Assembly (NCBI GenBank): GCA_947460275.1
Contig: CANHHZ010000003.1
Coordinates: 1 to 27,836 of the forward strand
DNA length: 27,836 bases
Reading direction: 5' to 3'
From: Sphingobacteriaceae bacterium
Lineage (GTDB): Bacteria; Bacteroidota; Bacteroidia; Sphingobacteriales; Sphingobacteriaceae
Part shown: one piece after another, positions 1 through 7,062 of the stretch
Layout of the letters: every line of letters starts with the position of its first letter
Numbering within the stretch: position 1 is the first letter of the stretch
Program-made: the position numbers and the translations under genes
Notes under the pieces: generated by a model
What the model saw: only the letters and a program-made list of their open reading frames with translations
Databases searched by the model: none
Told to the model about the DNA's origin: nothing

Positions 1-1
1 T

Positions 2-418
2 ACACTAATTGGTCAAACCACTTATGGTAAACCAGTAGGCTTTTTCCCAATTACCATTGAAAATAGATATGATGTGTATTTTTCATTATTTCAAACTAAA
101 AATGTTAAAGGAGAGGGTGATTATTTTGCCGGCTTTACCCCAGAACATGTTTTACAAGAATTTGTAAATCCTACTACAACAACTTCGCCAATTCGTAATT
201 TTGGTGATCCAGCAGAGATATATGTTGCTAAGGCTTTGAGTATTTTAGCGCCAGGCATTACTGGTTTTTCTAATACGGGTGCAAATGCTGCATTTTCAAA
301 AAATATATTATCAGTTGTTCCGGATTCTTATAATTCTGTATACGTTCCTGCTCAGCTACCATTGTCAAACCGCAACGAATTTTTGGGGATGATAGAAACT
401 AGACACAAGTTAAAATAG
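2..418 (+). CDS. S41 family peptidase, C-terminal part (5' end outside the window)
   Basis: The reading frame is open from base 2 to a TAG at 416-418, so only the last 138 residues are present. Near the start it reads GQTTYGKPVG. In tail-specific (S41/CtpA-like) proteases this loop carries the lysine of the Ser-Lys catalytic dyad; the serine would lie upstream, outside the window. Further on, the segment FGDPAEIYVAKAL resembles the conserved GDP...AL region near the end of Bacteroidota S41 proteins. The family cleaves exported proteins in the periplasm or at the cell surface. The first in-frame ATG visible (position 74) is internal and not a start. The gene ends just before a strong bidirectional terminator shared with the convergent peptidase gene. 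Assignment to the family is fairly secure; the substrate is unknown. Confidence 0.8.
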   Translation, partial: TLIGQTTYGKPVGFFPITIENRYDVYFSLFQTKNVKGEGDYFAGFTPEHVLQEFVNPTTTTSPIRNFGDPAEIYVAKALSILAPGITGFSNTGANAAFSKNILSVVPDSYNSVYVPAQLPLSNRNEFLGMIETRHKLK

Positions 419-432
419 ACCTAGTTTTTAAG

Positions 433-462
433 AAAAAAAAGACCTTATAAGGTCTTTTTTTT
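433..462. terminator. Bidirectional intrinsic terminator between convergent peptidase genes
   Basis: A perfect palindrome GACCTTATAAGGTC (441-454) is flanked by an A-run on the left and a T-run on the right. Either strand therefore gives a hairpin followed by a U-tract. It lies between the stop of the S41 gene (418) and the stop of the M28 gene (464), where both need termination. Confidence 0.9.
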
Positions 463-463
463 C

Positions 464-1408
464 TTACTGTTTTTTCATCCTTAAATTTTCTTTAAAAATT
501 GCCTGTAAGTCGCGTTGGTTGTCAATGTTAGTTGCAATTTCTTTTATTGCTTTTACAGCATCAATAAAAAAAGCTTGGTTGATATTTTTAAACTCGTCGG
601 TTACCTTGTGGTAATCTTTATGGTCTTCTACACCGAAATACAAAAAAGGAATATTTTTGGCGTTAAATGCTCCTTGGTCACTTTGGTTGGTCCAATCATC
701 GTGTCCGAGCTTAGGGTCATCATGTCCAAAAAGCACTTTTATATTTGGGCTTGTAGTTGTAAAAAAAGGTTTTAATTCTGGATATTTAAAAGTGCCAACA
801 GCATATAGCTCTTGCTTGTCGTTGTGGCTAATCATATCCATGTTAATATTGAGCTTTATTTTTGATAAAGCAACGGGTGTATTTTCTACAAAATATTTGG
901 CTCCTCTTAAACCCATTTCTTCGCCATCAAAAAATGCAAAAATGATGCTGTTGTTTGGCTTGTGATCTTCAAAATATTGAGCTAAATATAGCAAACCAGC
1001 AACTCCCGATGCATTATCATCGGCTCCGTTATACACATCAGTATCGGTAACGCCAATATGATCGTAATGCGCAGAAATTACGATTACATCATCACTTTTA
1101 CCTTTAATGTAGCAGAGTAAATTTTTTGAAATTAAAGGTTTTGCGTTTGTTTTTGATGTAATTTCAAAAGGTTGTTCGTAGCCTTGCAGGGTTGGTAAAG
1201 TACTCAATCCAATTTCCTTTATTCTTTCTGTGATGTAGTTTCTTGCCATTTCTGCACCATCTGTACCAGTCTTACGACCTTTGTAAGCATCAGAAGATAA
1301 AATCTCTACATCTTTTAAAAGTTGGCTATTTTGATTGCTTTGCGCATTATTTTTTACCGTTCCGCAACTTAGCAAGATGGTAAATGATAACAAAAGTATA
1401 TTTTTCAT
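464..1408 (-). CDS. M28 family zinc metallopeptidase, predicted lipoprotein
   Basis: This is a 314-residue predicted aminopeptidase-like enzyme of family M28 with two zinc ions. The expected ligands are visible in order: His114 (ISAHYDHIG), Asp130 (GADDNASG), the Glu163-Glu164 pair (DGEEMGLRG), Asp191 (NMDMIS) and His267 (DYHKVTDE). The start at 1408 is chosen because it gives a clean lipoprotein signal peptide, with lipobox LLSC and Cys15 as the acylated residue. The longer frame up to 1441 would add 11 residues ahead of the signal peptide and would overlap the putative -7 element. It probably acts in the periplasm or at the outer membrane on peptides. It is single and is divergent from the aldo/keto reductase gene. 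The exact substrate cannot be read from the sequence. Confidence 0.9.
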   Translation of the reverse strand: MKNILLLSFTILLSCGTVKNNAQSNQNSQLLKDVEILSSDAYKGRKTGTDGAEMARNYITERIKEIGLSTLPTLQGYEQPFEITSKTNAKPLISKNLLCYIKGKSDDVIVISAHYDHIGVTDTDVYNGADDNASGVAGLLYLAQYFEDHKPNNSIIFAFFDGEEMGLRGAKYFVENTPVALSKIKLNINMDMISHNDKQELYAVGTFKYPELKPFFTTTSPNIKVLFGHDDPKLGHDDWTNQSDQGAFNAKNIPFLYFGVEDHKDYHKVTDEFKNINQAFFIDAVKAIKEIATNIDNQRDLQAIFKENLRMKKQ

Positions 1409-1438
1409 GTGTTTTTGCATATATAAAGATAGCAATAT

Positions 1439-1446
1439 CAAAGCTA
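1439..1446 (-). promoter_or_regulatory. Candidate -7 element for the M28 peptidase gene
   Basis: On the minus strand it reads TAGCTTTG, a full match to the Bacteroidota -7 consensus TAnnTTTG. It sits about 30 nt upstream of the chosen ATG at 1408. No well-spaced TTG (-33) was found, so this is tentative. Confidence 0.4.
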
Positions 1447-1535
1447 AATTAACACCAACTTTTGTAAAAACTTAGTTTGTTAAGCGCTGTTTAAATTAAT
1501 AAAGCTTATTTTAGAATAATTTTAGAAAACACACA

Positions 1536-2519
1536 ATGGAATACAGACGTTTAGGGAAATCCGGTTTACAAGTAAGTGCACTTTCTTTTGGAAGTTGGCT
1601 AACTTTTGGTAATCAAATAAGTGATAAAGTAGCCGACGAGTTGATGGGGATTGCCTATGAGGCTGGCGTTAATTTTTTTGATAACGCAGAAGGCTATGCA
1701 GAAGGAAAGTCGGAAATTGTAATGGGTAAAATCTTGAAAGATCATAAGTGGGATAGATCCTCATATGTGGTTTCAAGTAAGGTGTTTTTTGGTGCCGAAA
1801 ACAAAGGTCCGAATAGGGTAGGTTTATCTCGTAAACACGTAATAGAAGCTTGTAATGCCGCTTTAAAACGCTTGCAGGTCGATTATCTAGATTTATATTT
1901 TTGTCATAGACCTGATAAAAACACCCCTATTGAAGAAACTGTTTGGGCAATGAATACGCTTTTACAACAAGGAAAGATTTTATATTGGGGAACTTCGGAG
2001 TGGAGTGCAGCTGAGATTATGGAGGCAATTGCTGTTGCGAAACAGTATAGTTTGATTGGCCCAACGATGGAACAACCTCAGTATAATTTATTAGAACGCA
2101 ATAAATTGGAAAATGAATATTTGCATTTATTTGCAAACCATGGCTTAGGAACAACTATTTGGTCGCCACTGGCTTCTGGTTTGCTTTCTGGTAAATATAC
2201 TGGAGGAGAAGTAAACGATACGCGATTATCGTTGAAAGGAATGGATTGGCTAAAAGAAAAAATGCTTACGCAAGAAGCCTTAAAAAAAGTAGGTGAGTTG
2301 CAGCAATATGCAGCTGGTTTAGGTTTACCATTGGCAAAACTAGCCCTTGCATGGTGCTTAAAAAATCCAAATGTGAGCACGGTGATTTTAGGTGCCTCTA
2401 AAGCTAATCAGTTGAAGGAAAATTTGACAGTTTTGGAGGTGTTACCATTGTTAACTAACCAGGTAATGGAAGATGTTGATCATATTATGCAGACCAAACC
2501 GGTTTTGCCAACTTTTTAA
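1536..2519 (+). CDS. Aldo/keto reductase, Kv-channel beta-subunit-like family
   Basis: This 327-residue TIM-barrel NADPH-dependent oxidoreductase reduces aldehydes or ketones in the cytoplasm. The full catalytic tetrad is present: Asp49 (FFDNAEGY), Tyr54, Lys82 (VSSKVFFG) and His124 (YFCHRPD). The NAEGYAEGKSE and CHRPD motifs and the overall pattern are typical of the branch related to voltage-gated potassium channel beta subunits (YghZ/AKR-like), not of aldose reductases proper. The length is normal for the family. It stands alone, divergent from the M28 gene and convergent with the phzF-like gene, so the context gives no pathway. The physiological substrate is unknown. Confidence 0.92.
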   Translation: MEYRRLGKSGLQVSALSFGSWLTFGNQISDKVADELMGIAYEAGVNFFDNAEGYAEGKSEIVMGKILKDHKWDRSSYVVSSKVFFGAENKGPNRVGLSRKHVIEACNAALKRLQVDYLDLYFCHRPDKNTPIEETVWAMNTLLQQGKILYWGTSEWSAAEIMEAIAVAKQYSLIGPTMEQPQYNLLERNKLENEYLHLFANHGLGTTIWSPLASGLLSGKYTGGEVNDTRLSLKGMDWLKEKMLTQEALKKVGELQQYAAGLGLPLAKLALAWCLKNPNVSTVILGASKANQLKENLTVLEVLPLLTNQVMEDVDHIMQTKPVLPTF

Positions 2520-2525
2520 TTAATT

Positions 2526-2567
2526 ATCGCAACGAGCTAACTTTTAATGCTGTTAGCTCGTTGTGAT
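2526..2567. terminator. Long hairpin between convergent aldo/keto reductase and PhzF-like genes
   Basis: The arms 2526-2541 and 2552-2567 can pair over 16 positions (15 Watson-Crick and one G-U), leaving a 10-nt loop. The core is AACGAGCTAAC / GTTAGCTCGTT. The right arm runs into the 3' end of the PhzF-like gene. The downstream T-tracts are weak on both strands, so termination may be imperfect or factor-assisted, but the position between convergent genes supports the role. Confidence 0.7.
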
Positions 2568-3347
2568 TAATATTTCTCCTTCTAAATAAGTAATTGCTTC
2601 TCCAGTTATTAAAACTCTATCTCCTTTCATCTCGCACCACAATTCTCCTCTTCTTGCTGAAATTTGATAAGCATGCAGTTTGTTTTTGCCTAGTTTTTTT
2701 GCCCAGTAAGGAATAAGGTTGCAATGTGCTGATCCAGTAACCGGATCTTCGTTTATGCCTGCACATGGCGCAAAAAATCTCGATACAAAATCGCTTTTGT
2801 CTCCTTTAGCAGTAACTATTACGCCTAATAAATCTATTTTGGCTAATGCAGAAAAGTCGGGTTGTAGTGCCATAACCTCAGCCTCTGTTTCGTAAACCAA
2901 CATGGTGTCTCTAGAAGTTAAAACTTCAGCTGGATTTGTTCCACCAAGAGCCTCTAATAAACCTTTAGGTATTGTACAGGGCGTTGCTGGCCTTGATGGA
3001 AAATCTAAAGTGTATAAATTTTTGTTTTTAGTTACAATTAGTGTTCCTGCTTTTAGGGTATGAAAATGTATTTCGTTTTTGGTATAGCCTAGCTCAGAAA
3101 AGATAATATGAGCTGTTGCTAATGTGGCATGGCCACATAAATCTATTTCTAGTTCGGGGGTAAACCATCTAAGTTCAAAATCATCATTTTTTGCAACAAA
3201 AAAAGCAGTTTCTGCCAAATTGTTTTCGGCAGCTATTTTCTGCATTTCACTTGCAGTTAACCAATTTTTTAAAGGAACAACAGCAGCAGGATTGCCACCA
3301 AAAAGCTGGTTGGTAAAAGCATCTGCTTGATAGATAGGAAGTCTCAT
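2553..3347 (-). CDS. PhzF family isomerase
   Basis: This 264-residue protein belongs to the PhzF/diaminopimelate-epimerase-like superfamily. The N-terminal QADAFTN and GGNPAAV motifs are present. So are the putative general acid/base Glu46 (NLAETAFF, equivalent to Glu45 of PhzF), the DLCGHATLA motif (residues 69-77) and the C-terminal DPVTGSAHC motif (201-209), where the two halves meet. Family members catalyse proton-transfer isomerisations. True PhzF makes phenazines, but no phenazine genes are nearby, so a phenazine role is unlikely and the substrate is unknown. It is a single gene with a consensus-like -7 element 20-27 nt upstream. Confidence 0.92.
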   Translation of the reverse strand: MRLPIYQADAFTNQLFGGNPAAVVPLKNWLTASEMQKIAAENNLAETAFFVAKNDDFELRWFTPELEIDLCGHATLATAHIIFSELGYTKNEIHFHTLKAGTLIVTKNKNLYTLDFPSRPATPCTIPKGLLEALGGTNPAEVLTSRDTMLVYETEAEVMALQPDFSALAKIDLLGVIVTAKGDKSDFVSRFFAPCAGINEDPVTGSAHCNLIPYWAKKLGKNKLHAYQISARRGELWCEMKGDRVLITGEAITYLEGEILITTS

Positions 3348-3366
3348 GTTTACTTTGTTTATACTT

Positions 3367-3374
3367 CAAAGCTA
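3367..3374 (-). promoter_or_regulatory. Candidate -7 element for the PhzF-like gene
   Basis: The minus strand reads TAGCTTTG, identical to the element before the M28 gene and matching TAnnTTTG. It ends 20 nt before the start codon at 3347. No clear -33 TTG was seen at 19-21 nt spacing. Confidence 0.4.
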
Positions 3375-3407
3375 ATGAGATTTATATTTTTAAATGAATT
3401 TATCTAT

Positions 3408-3441
3408 AAAAAAAGCGAAGAAAGATTTCATCGCTTTTTTT
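3408..3441 (-). terminator. Intrinsic terminator of the GAPDH gene
   Basis: Read on the minus strand, it is GCGATGAAA-TC-TTTCTTCGC with a single T-T mismatch, followed by a run of seven T. It starts just past the GAPDH stop at 3452 and ends before the PhzF-like promoter. The A-run on the other side would also make it work on the plus strand. Confidence 0.85.
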
Positions 3442-3451
3442 ACTAACTATA

Positions 3452-4906
3452 CTAATAATAGGTTAGCCTTATTACACCTGCAATTTTTTTAGCCAACCTA
3501 ATTACTTGTCGGGTATAGCCATATTCATTATCATACCAGGCATACAATACCACAGATTTATTGTCTCTTGATAGAATTGTGGCTGGGCCATCTACAATTG
3601 AGGCATGGCTGTTGCCAATCAAATCGCTGCTTACCAATTCATTTGATACTGAATACTCAAGTTGTTCGGACAAGTTGCCAAATAATGAGGCTTGTTTTAA
3701 TGTTTCTGCAAGTTCTTCTTTAGTAGTGACTTTATGCAGTGATAAATTTAAAATGGCTAACGATACATTTGGTGTGGGTACACGAACAGCGTTTCCGGTA
3801 AGTTTTCCGCCTAAGTGAGGGATAACCTTAGCTACAGCTTTGTCTGCGCCTGTTTCTGTAATCACAAGGTTTAAGCCGGCGGCACGGCCTCTTCGGTATT
3901 TTTTATGATAATTGTCTAGTAAATTCTGGTCATTGGTATAAGAGTGTATGGTTTCGATGTGCCCTTTTTCTATGCCAAAATTTGTATCTATTACCTGTAA
4001 AACTGGTACAATTGCATTTGTGGTACATGATGCATTTGAAAAAATTTGTTCGGTTTCATAGTTAATTTCTGCATCATTTATACCTATCACAATATTTGGG
4101 ATATCGCCTTTACCAGGAGCAGTTAACAATACCTTACTTACGCCACTGGCTTTTAAATGCCTTGCCAATCCTTCTCTATCACGAAAAACACCTGTATTGT
4201 CTATCACCAAAGCATCTTCAATGCCATAAGTGGTGTAATCTGGGTCTTCTGGGTTTTTTGCAACAATTAAATAAACGGTTTGTCCGTTTATGATCAATGC
4301 TTTATTTTCAAAATCTTCAATTATTGTTCCGTTAAATGGGCCGTGGATAGAGTCTGTACGTAAAAGTTCGGCACGTTTTACCAACTCTTCATCGCTGTAA
4401 GTTCTGGTTACAATTGCTCTTAAACGGAGTTGTTCGCCTTTTCCTGCTTGAACAATCAGTTCTCTCGCGGCAATTCTGCCTATTCGGCCAAAACCAAAAA
4501 GAACCACATCTTTGGGTTTAAGGTTGATTTTGTCTTTACCAATGTATGTGCCTAGTTTATTGATGATAAAACTATGCATGGTTACATTGTTATTTACATT
4601 ACTTTCTTCAAGCCATTCGGTAGCCAACCGACCGATATCTATTCGAGAAGGAGCCAAGTTGGATTTTGCAATAGTAATTGCTAGCTCTAGTGTTTCGTAA
4701 ACGGAAATTTCTTTTCCTGTTACTTCTTTAGCATATTGGTGATGGGCTAGAATTTCGCTGCTGCCAATATCAAATAAAGGTTTTCGAAAGAGTACAAGTT
4801 CGATAGAACGATCGAACCATAATTTGCCAACAACGTTGATGAGTTCAAGTGCTTTTTTTTCTTTTTCAATCCAGTTTTGAAACTCTGATTGATATTTGTT
4901 TAACAT
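3452..4906 (-). CDS. Glyceraldehyde-3-phosphate dehydrogenase with N-terminal extension
   Basis: This 484-residue enzyme oxidises glyceraldehyde 3-phosphate to 1,3-bisphosphoglycerate, or runs in reverse, in the cytoplasm. The first ~130 residues are an extension absent from the usual ~335-residue GAPDH. The canonical part then begins with the Rossmann motif GFGRIGR (138-144) and includes DNTGVF (236-241), the catalytic Cys294 in ASCTTN, and WYDNEYGY near the C-terminus. Long GAPDH forms of this size are known in Bacteroidota and some proteobacteria. At the end of the second beta strand, where NAD-dependent enzymes have an Asp, the sequence is AIVTRTYS. This suggests NADP use or relaxed specificity, which is inference. 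It is a single gene between two terminators. Confidence 0.9.
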   Translation of the reverse strand: MLNKYQSEFQNWIEKEKKALELINVVGKLWFDRSIELVLFRKPLFDIGSSEILAHHQYAKEVTGKEISVYETLELAITIAKSNLAPSRIDIGRLATEWLEESNVNNNVTMHSFIINKLGTYIGKDKINLKPKDVVLFGFGRIGRIAARELIVQAGKGEQLRLRAIVTRTYSDEELVKRAELLRTDSIHGPFNGTIIEDFENKALIINGQTVYLIVAKNPEDPDYTTYGIEDALVIDNTGVFRDREGLARHLKASGVSKVLLTAPGKGDIPNIVIGINDAEINYETEQIFSNASCTTNAIVPVLQVIDTNFGIEKGHIETIHSYTNDQNLLDNYHKKYRRGRAAGLNLVITETGADKAVAKVIPHLGGKLTGNAVRVPTPNVSLAILNLSLHKVTTKEELAETLKQASLFGNLSEQLEYSVSNELVSSDLIGNSHASIVDGPATILSRDNKSVVLYAWYDNEYGYTRQVIRLAKKIAGVIRLTYY

Positions 4907-4933
4907 AAAAAAATGATTTGGTTAGAATTGGCA

Positions 4934-4966
4934 CAAAAATAAAAAAAAGATTGAGCGATTGCCCAA
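4934..4966 (-). promoter_or_regulatory. Candidate promoter of the GAPDH gene
   Basis: On the minus strand, TTG (4966-4964) is followed after 22 nt by TATTTTTG (4941-4934), which matches TAnnTTTG. The -7 lies 28-35 nt upstream of the ATG at 4906. It overlaps the rpoD terminator hairpin. The spacing is slightly longer than the usual 19-21. Confidence 0.4.
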
Positions 4967-4976
4967 TCTTTTTTAT
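4941..4976 (-). terminator. Intrinsic terminator of rpoD
   Basis: The arms AAAAAAGATTG (4943-4953) and CAATCTTTTTT (4964-4974) pair with an additional inner GC/GC pairing. On the minus strand the hairpin is followed by a run of eight T. It lies about 75 nt past the rpoD stop. Confidence 0.85.
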
Positions 4977-5050
4977 GTTATTTAAATCAATTTTAATTAA
5001 TTGTTTTTCTTTTGTTTATTTTTTTAAAATTTAATATTAAGATTTTTGAT

Positions 5051-5911
5051 TTATCCCAAATAAGATTTTAAAATTTTACTACGTGAGGTATGACGCAAGC
5101 GTTGTAAAGCTTTGTCTTTAATCTGGCGAACACGTTCGCGGGTTAAGTTAAATTTTTCGCCAATTTCTTCAAGAGAAAGTGGGTGGTTTGTGCTTAAACC
5201 AAAAAACAATACAATAATTTCGCGTTCACGCTCTGTTAGCGTTGATAAAGAACGCTTGATCTCTTCAGAAAGCGATTCGTTAATTAAATTACTATCTGTA
5301 TTTGGTTCGTGATTTTCTAGTACATCTAACAAAGTATTTTCTTCACCTTGTACAAATGGAGCATCCATGGATACATGTCTGCCCGAGTTGCTCAATGTGT
5401 CAGATATTTTATCAACAGTAGTTTCTAAAATGTCTGCCAATTCTTCAGGTGATGGCTCACGTTCAAATTCTTGCTCTAATTTAGAGAAAGCCTTACTGAT
5501 TTTGCTTAATGAACCTACTTGGTTTAATGGCAAACGTACAATACGACTTTGCTCGGCAATGGCTTGTAAAATGGATTGACGAATCCACCATACGGCATAA
5601 GATATAAACTTAAAACCTTTAGTTTCGTCGAAACGTTTGGCTGCTTTAATCAAACCTAAATTACCTTCGTTAATTAAATCGCCTAATGTTAATCCTTGAT
5701 TTTGATATTGTTTAGCTACAGAAACCACAAAACGTAAATTGGTTTTTGTTAAACGTTCAAGTGCTGCTTGGTCGCCTTCGCGGATTTTACGGGCTAATAT
5801 TACTTCTTCTTCTGCGGTAATTAAATCTACTTTTCCAATCTCATGTAAGTATTTGTCTAATGACTGACTTTCGCGGTTGGTGATAGATTGGGTGATCTTG
5901 AGTTGTCTCAT
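5051..5911 (-). CDS. rpoD: Primary RNA polymerase sigma factor RpoD (short Bacteroidota type)
   Basis: This 286-residue group 1 sigma-70 protein directs RNA polymerase to housekeeping promoters. It begins directly with region 1.2 (about residues 17-50) and lacks region 1.1 and the large non-conserved insert of E. coli RpoD, which is the known form in Bacteroidota. Region 2 includes the core-binding and -10-recognising helix (GDLINEGNLGLIKA, 77-90; YAVWWIRQSI, 105-114). Region 3 is at ~130-205. Region 4 ends with a helix-turn-helix of the form EEIGEKFNLTRERVRQIK (248-265). The known Bacteroidota holoenzyme recognises TTG-N19-21-TAnnTTTG, and this window contains many such elements. The gene is single, with a terminator downstream and a 251-bp divergent intergenic region upstream. 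Confidence 0.96.
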   Translation of the reverse strand: MRQLKITQSITNRESQSLDKYLHEIGKVDLITAEEEVILARKIREGDQAALERLTKTNLRFVVSVAKQYQNQGLTLGDLINEGNLGLIKAAKRFDETKGFKFISYAVWWIRQSILQAIAEQSRIVRLPLNQVGSLSKISKAFSKLEQEFEREPSPEELADILETTVDKISDTLSNSGRHVSMDAPFVQGEENTLLDVLENHEPNTDSNLINESLSEEIKRSLSTLTEREREIIVLFFGLSTNHPLSLEEIGEKFNLTRERVRQIKDKALQRLRHTSRSKILKSYLG

Positions 5912-5945
5912 TTATGTTTTTATTGCGCTTTAAAATTAGATTTTC

Positions 5946-5973
5946 CAAAAATAGTTTTTTTGCGGAAAATCAA
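5946..5973 (-). promoter_or_regulatory. Candidate rpoD promoter
   Basis: On the minus strand TATTTTTG (5953-5946) matches TAnnTTTG. A TTG (5973-5971) lies 17 nt upstream, slightly closer than the usual 19-21. The -7 is ~35 nt ahead of the rpoD start. Confidence 0.35.
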
Positions 5974-5987
5974 TTGCCAAATTATTG

Positions 5988-6014
5988 AAAATGTGGTACT
6001 TTATGTCACATTTT
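5988..6014. repeat. Inverted repeat with A/T flanks in the rpoD/DUF2975 divergent region
   Basis: AAAATGTG (5988-5995) is the exact reverse complement of CACATTTT (6007-6014), with an 11-nt loop and T-rich sequence after the right arm. It sits between divergent genes, upstream of the candidate rpoD promoter, where a terminator has no obvious job. It could be a regulatory site or a stop for divergent background transcription. Confidence 0.45.
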
Positions 6015-6120
6015 TTACCTAATTCCTTCTCATCAAAAATCATTCCAAACTTTAGTTTGTCCATTTTTGTCAGTTTTTTTGATAAATAACAATTATTTAT
6101 TGTAAATTAATAAATAAGTC

Positions 6121-6151
6121 TTGAATTGTAATAATTATTGATTTATATTTG
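6121..6151 (+). promoter_or_regulatory. Promoter of the DUF2975/XRE unit with a possible operator in the spacer
   Basis: TTG (6121-6123), a 20-nt spacer and TATATTTG (6144-6151) make a full match to the Bacteroidota consensus. The spacer contains the perfect 10-bp palindrome AATAATTATT (6130-6139). A dimeric repressor bound there would block RNA polymerase, so autoregulation by the downstream XRE protein is a plausible inference. The start codon at 6163 is only ~12 nt past the -7, so the mRNA leader would be very short unless the ATG at 6172 is used. Confidence 0.6.
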
Positions 6152-6162
6152 GCAGTAAATTA

Positions 6163-6795
6163 ATGTTAAATATGACTGGATTTAAATATAGAATACATGG
6201 TGGTGGTATAATTGCCTGGCTAAAATGGATTAAGTTATGGGTTGCTTATGGTTTCTATGCCGGGTTAATTTTCATTCCGTTTTCAATTTTTATGCAATTT
6301 GAGTCTAACCCGGTTGCTAATGTGGTTAATTTAAAAGCTAAGGCCAAGATTATTGGCCATTCTGCCTATAACCTTTTAGGGGCAAATAAAAGCGTGTTGG
6401 AAATTAAAACTGCCAATTGGTTAGATAAGCTGCTTTTTGGCGCATTAGATGATGATTTTCTTTCGTTTTTTAATTTCTCGTTTTATGTTTTAGTTCTTTT
6501 ACAACTTCATTTGATTCTTAAAAAATTAGAGATCGCTAAACCATTTCATCCAATTATTGCCAAGCGTTTAAGGTGCATAGGTTTAATATTGATAGGTAGT
6601 TCATTTGTTATACTTTTACGTAGTTGGTATATGGATAGCGTTATAGTCGAATTAACAGATCATTTTTACCGATTAGACTATAAAGTTTATTTGGCACATG
6701 TTAACGAATTTAAGCTAGGGATTTTAATTTTAATTGTAGCCTATATTTATAAATATGGCTGTTATTTGCAGCAAGAAAAAGACTTAACTATTTAA
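6163..6795 (+). CDS. DUF2975-like four-helix membrane protein
   Basis: This is a 210-residue inner-membrane protein of unknown biochemical function. Four hydrophobic segments are visible at about residues 25-45, 98-118, 135-155 and 184-203, which fits the four-helix layout of the DUF2975 family. The link between helices 1 and 2 is the longest hydrophilic part. The gene is followed after 8 nt by a small XRE-type regulator. DUF2975 proteins are commonly encoded next to YozG-like XRE regulators, which supports the assignment and suggests the two work together as membrane protein plus regulator. Two starts are possible, 6163 and 6172 (MTGFKY); the strong promoter immediately upstream makes the second possible. 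Family membership is by pattern, not a search. Confidence 0.75.
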   Translation: MLNMTGFKYRIHGGGIIAWLKWIKLWVAYGFYAGLIFIPFSIFMQFESNPVANVVNLKAKAKIIGHSAYNLLGANKSVLEIKTANWLDKLLFGALDDDFLSFFNFSFYVLVLLQLHLILKKLEIAKPFHPIIAKRLRCIGLILIGSSFVILLRSWYMDSVIVELTDHFYRLDYKVYLAHVNEFKLGILILIVAYIYKYGCYLQQEKDLTI

Positions 6796-6803
6796 CCTTA
6801 TAT

Positions 6804-7034
6804 ATGCCAATCATAGTAAATCTTGATGTAATGCTGGCTAAGCGAAAAATGTCCTTAACCGAACTAAGTATTAGGGTAGGGATAACCATGTCCAATTTAT
6901 CTATCCTTAAAACGGGCAAAGCTAAAGCTATAAGAATCGAAACCCTAGAAGCAATTTGTAGGGTTTTGCAATGCCAGCCTGGTGATATCTTGGAGTTTAG
7001 GGTGGACTTGAGCCGAGATAGTTATGGTTTGTAA
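6804..7034 (+). CDS. Small XRE-family transcriptional regulator, YozG-like
   Basis: This 76-residue single-domain DNA-binding protein carries a helix-turn-helix at about residues 17-45: MSLTELSIRVGIT, then the recognition helix MSNLSILKTGKAKAIR. It ends with the segment ETLEAICRVLQCQPGDIL, typical of the small XRE/Cro family in which the last helix packs for dimerisation. It starts 8 nt after the DUF2975-like gene, so the two are almost certainly cotranscribed. It probably represses or tunes its own operon; the palindrome within the upstream promoter is a candidate site. There is no terminator before the convergent MBL-fold gene, whose stop lies 28 nt away. Confidence 0.88.
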   Translation: MPIIVNLDVMLAKRKMSLTELSIRVGITMSNLSILKTGKAKAIRIETLEAICRVLQCQPGDILEFRVDLSRDSYGL

Positions 7035-7062
7035 ATTCTCTAATTCGTACTAACTTTTGTCT

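Noticed and set aside
1409..1441. Longer start of the M28 peptidase at 1441
   Set aside because: It adds 11 residues before a complete lipoprotein signal peptide and overlaps a candidate -7 element; the ATG at 1408 fits better.
2553..3347. Phenazine biosynthesis role for the PhzF-like gene
   Set aside because: No other phenazine genes are nearby, and PhzF-like proteins are common in bacteria that make no phenazines.
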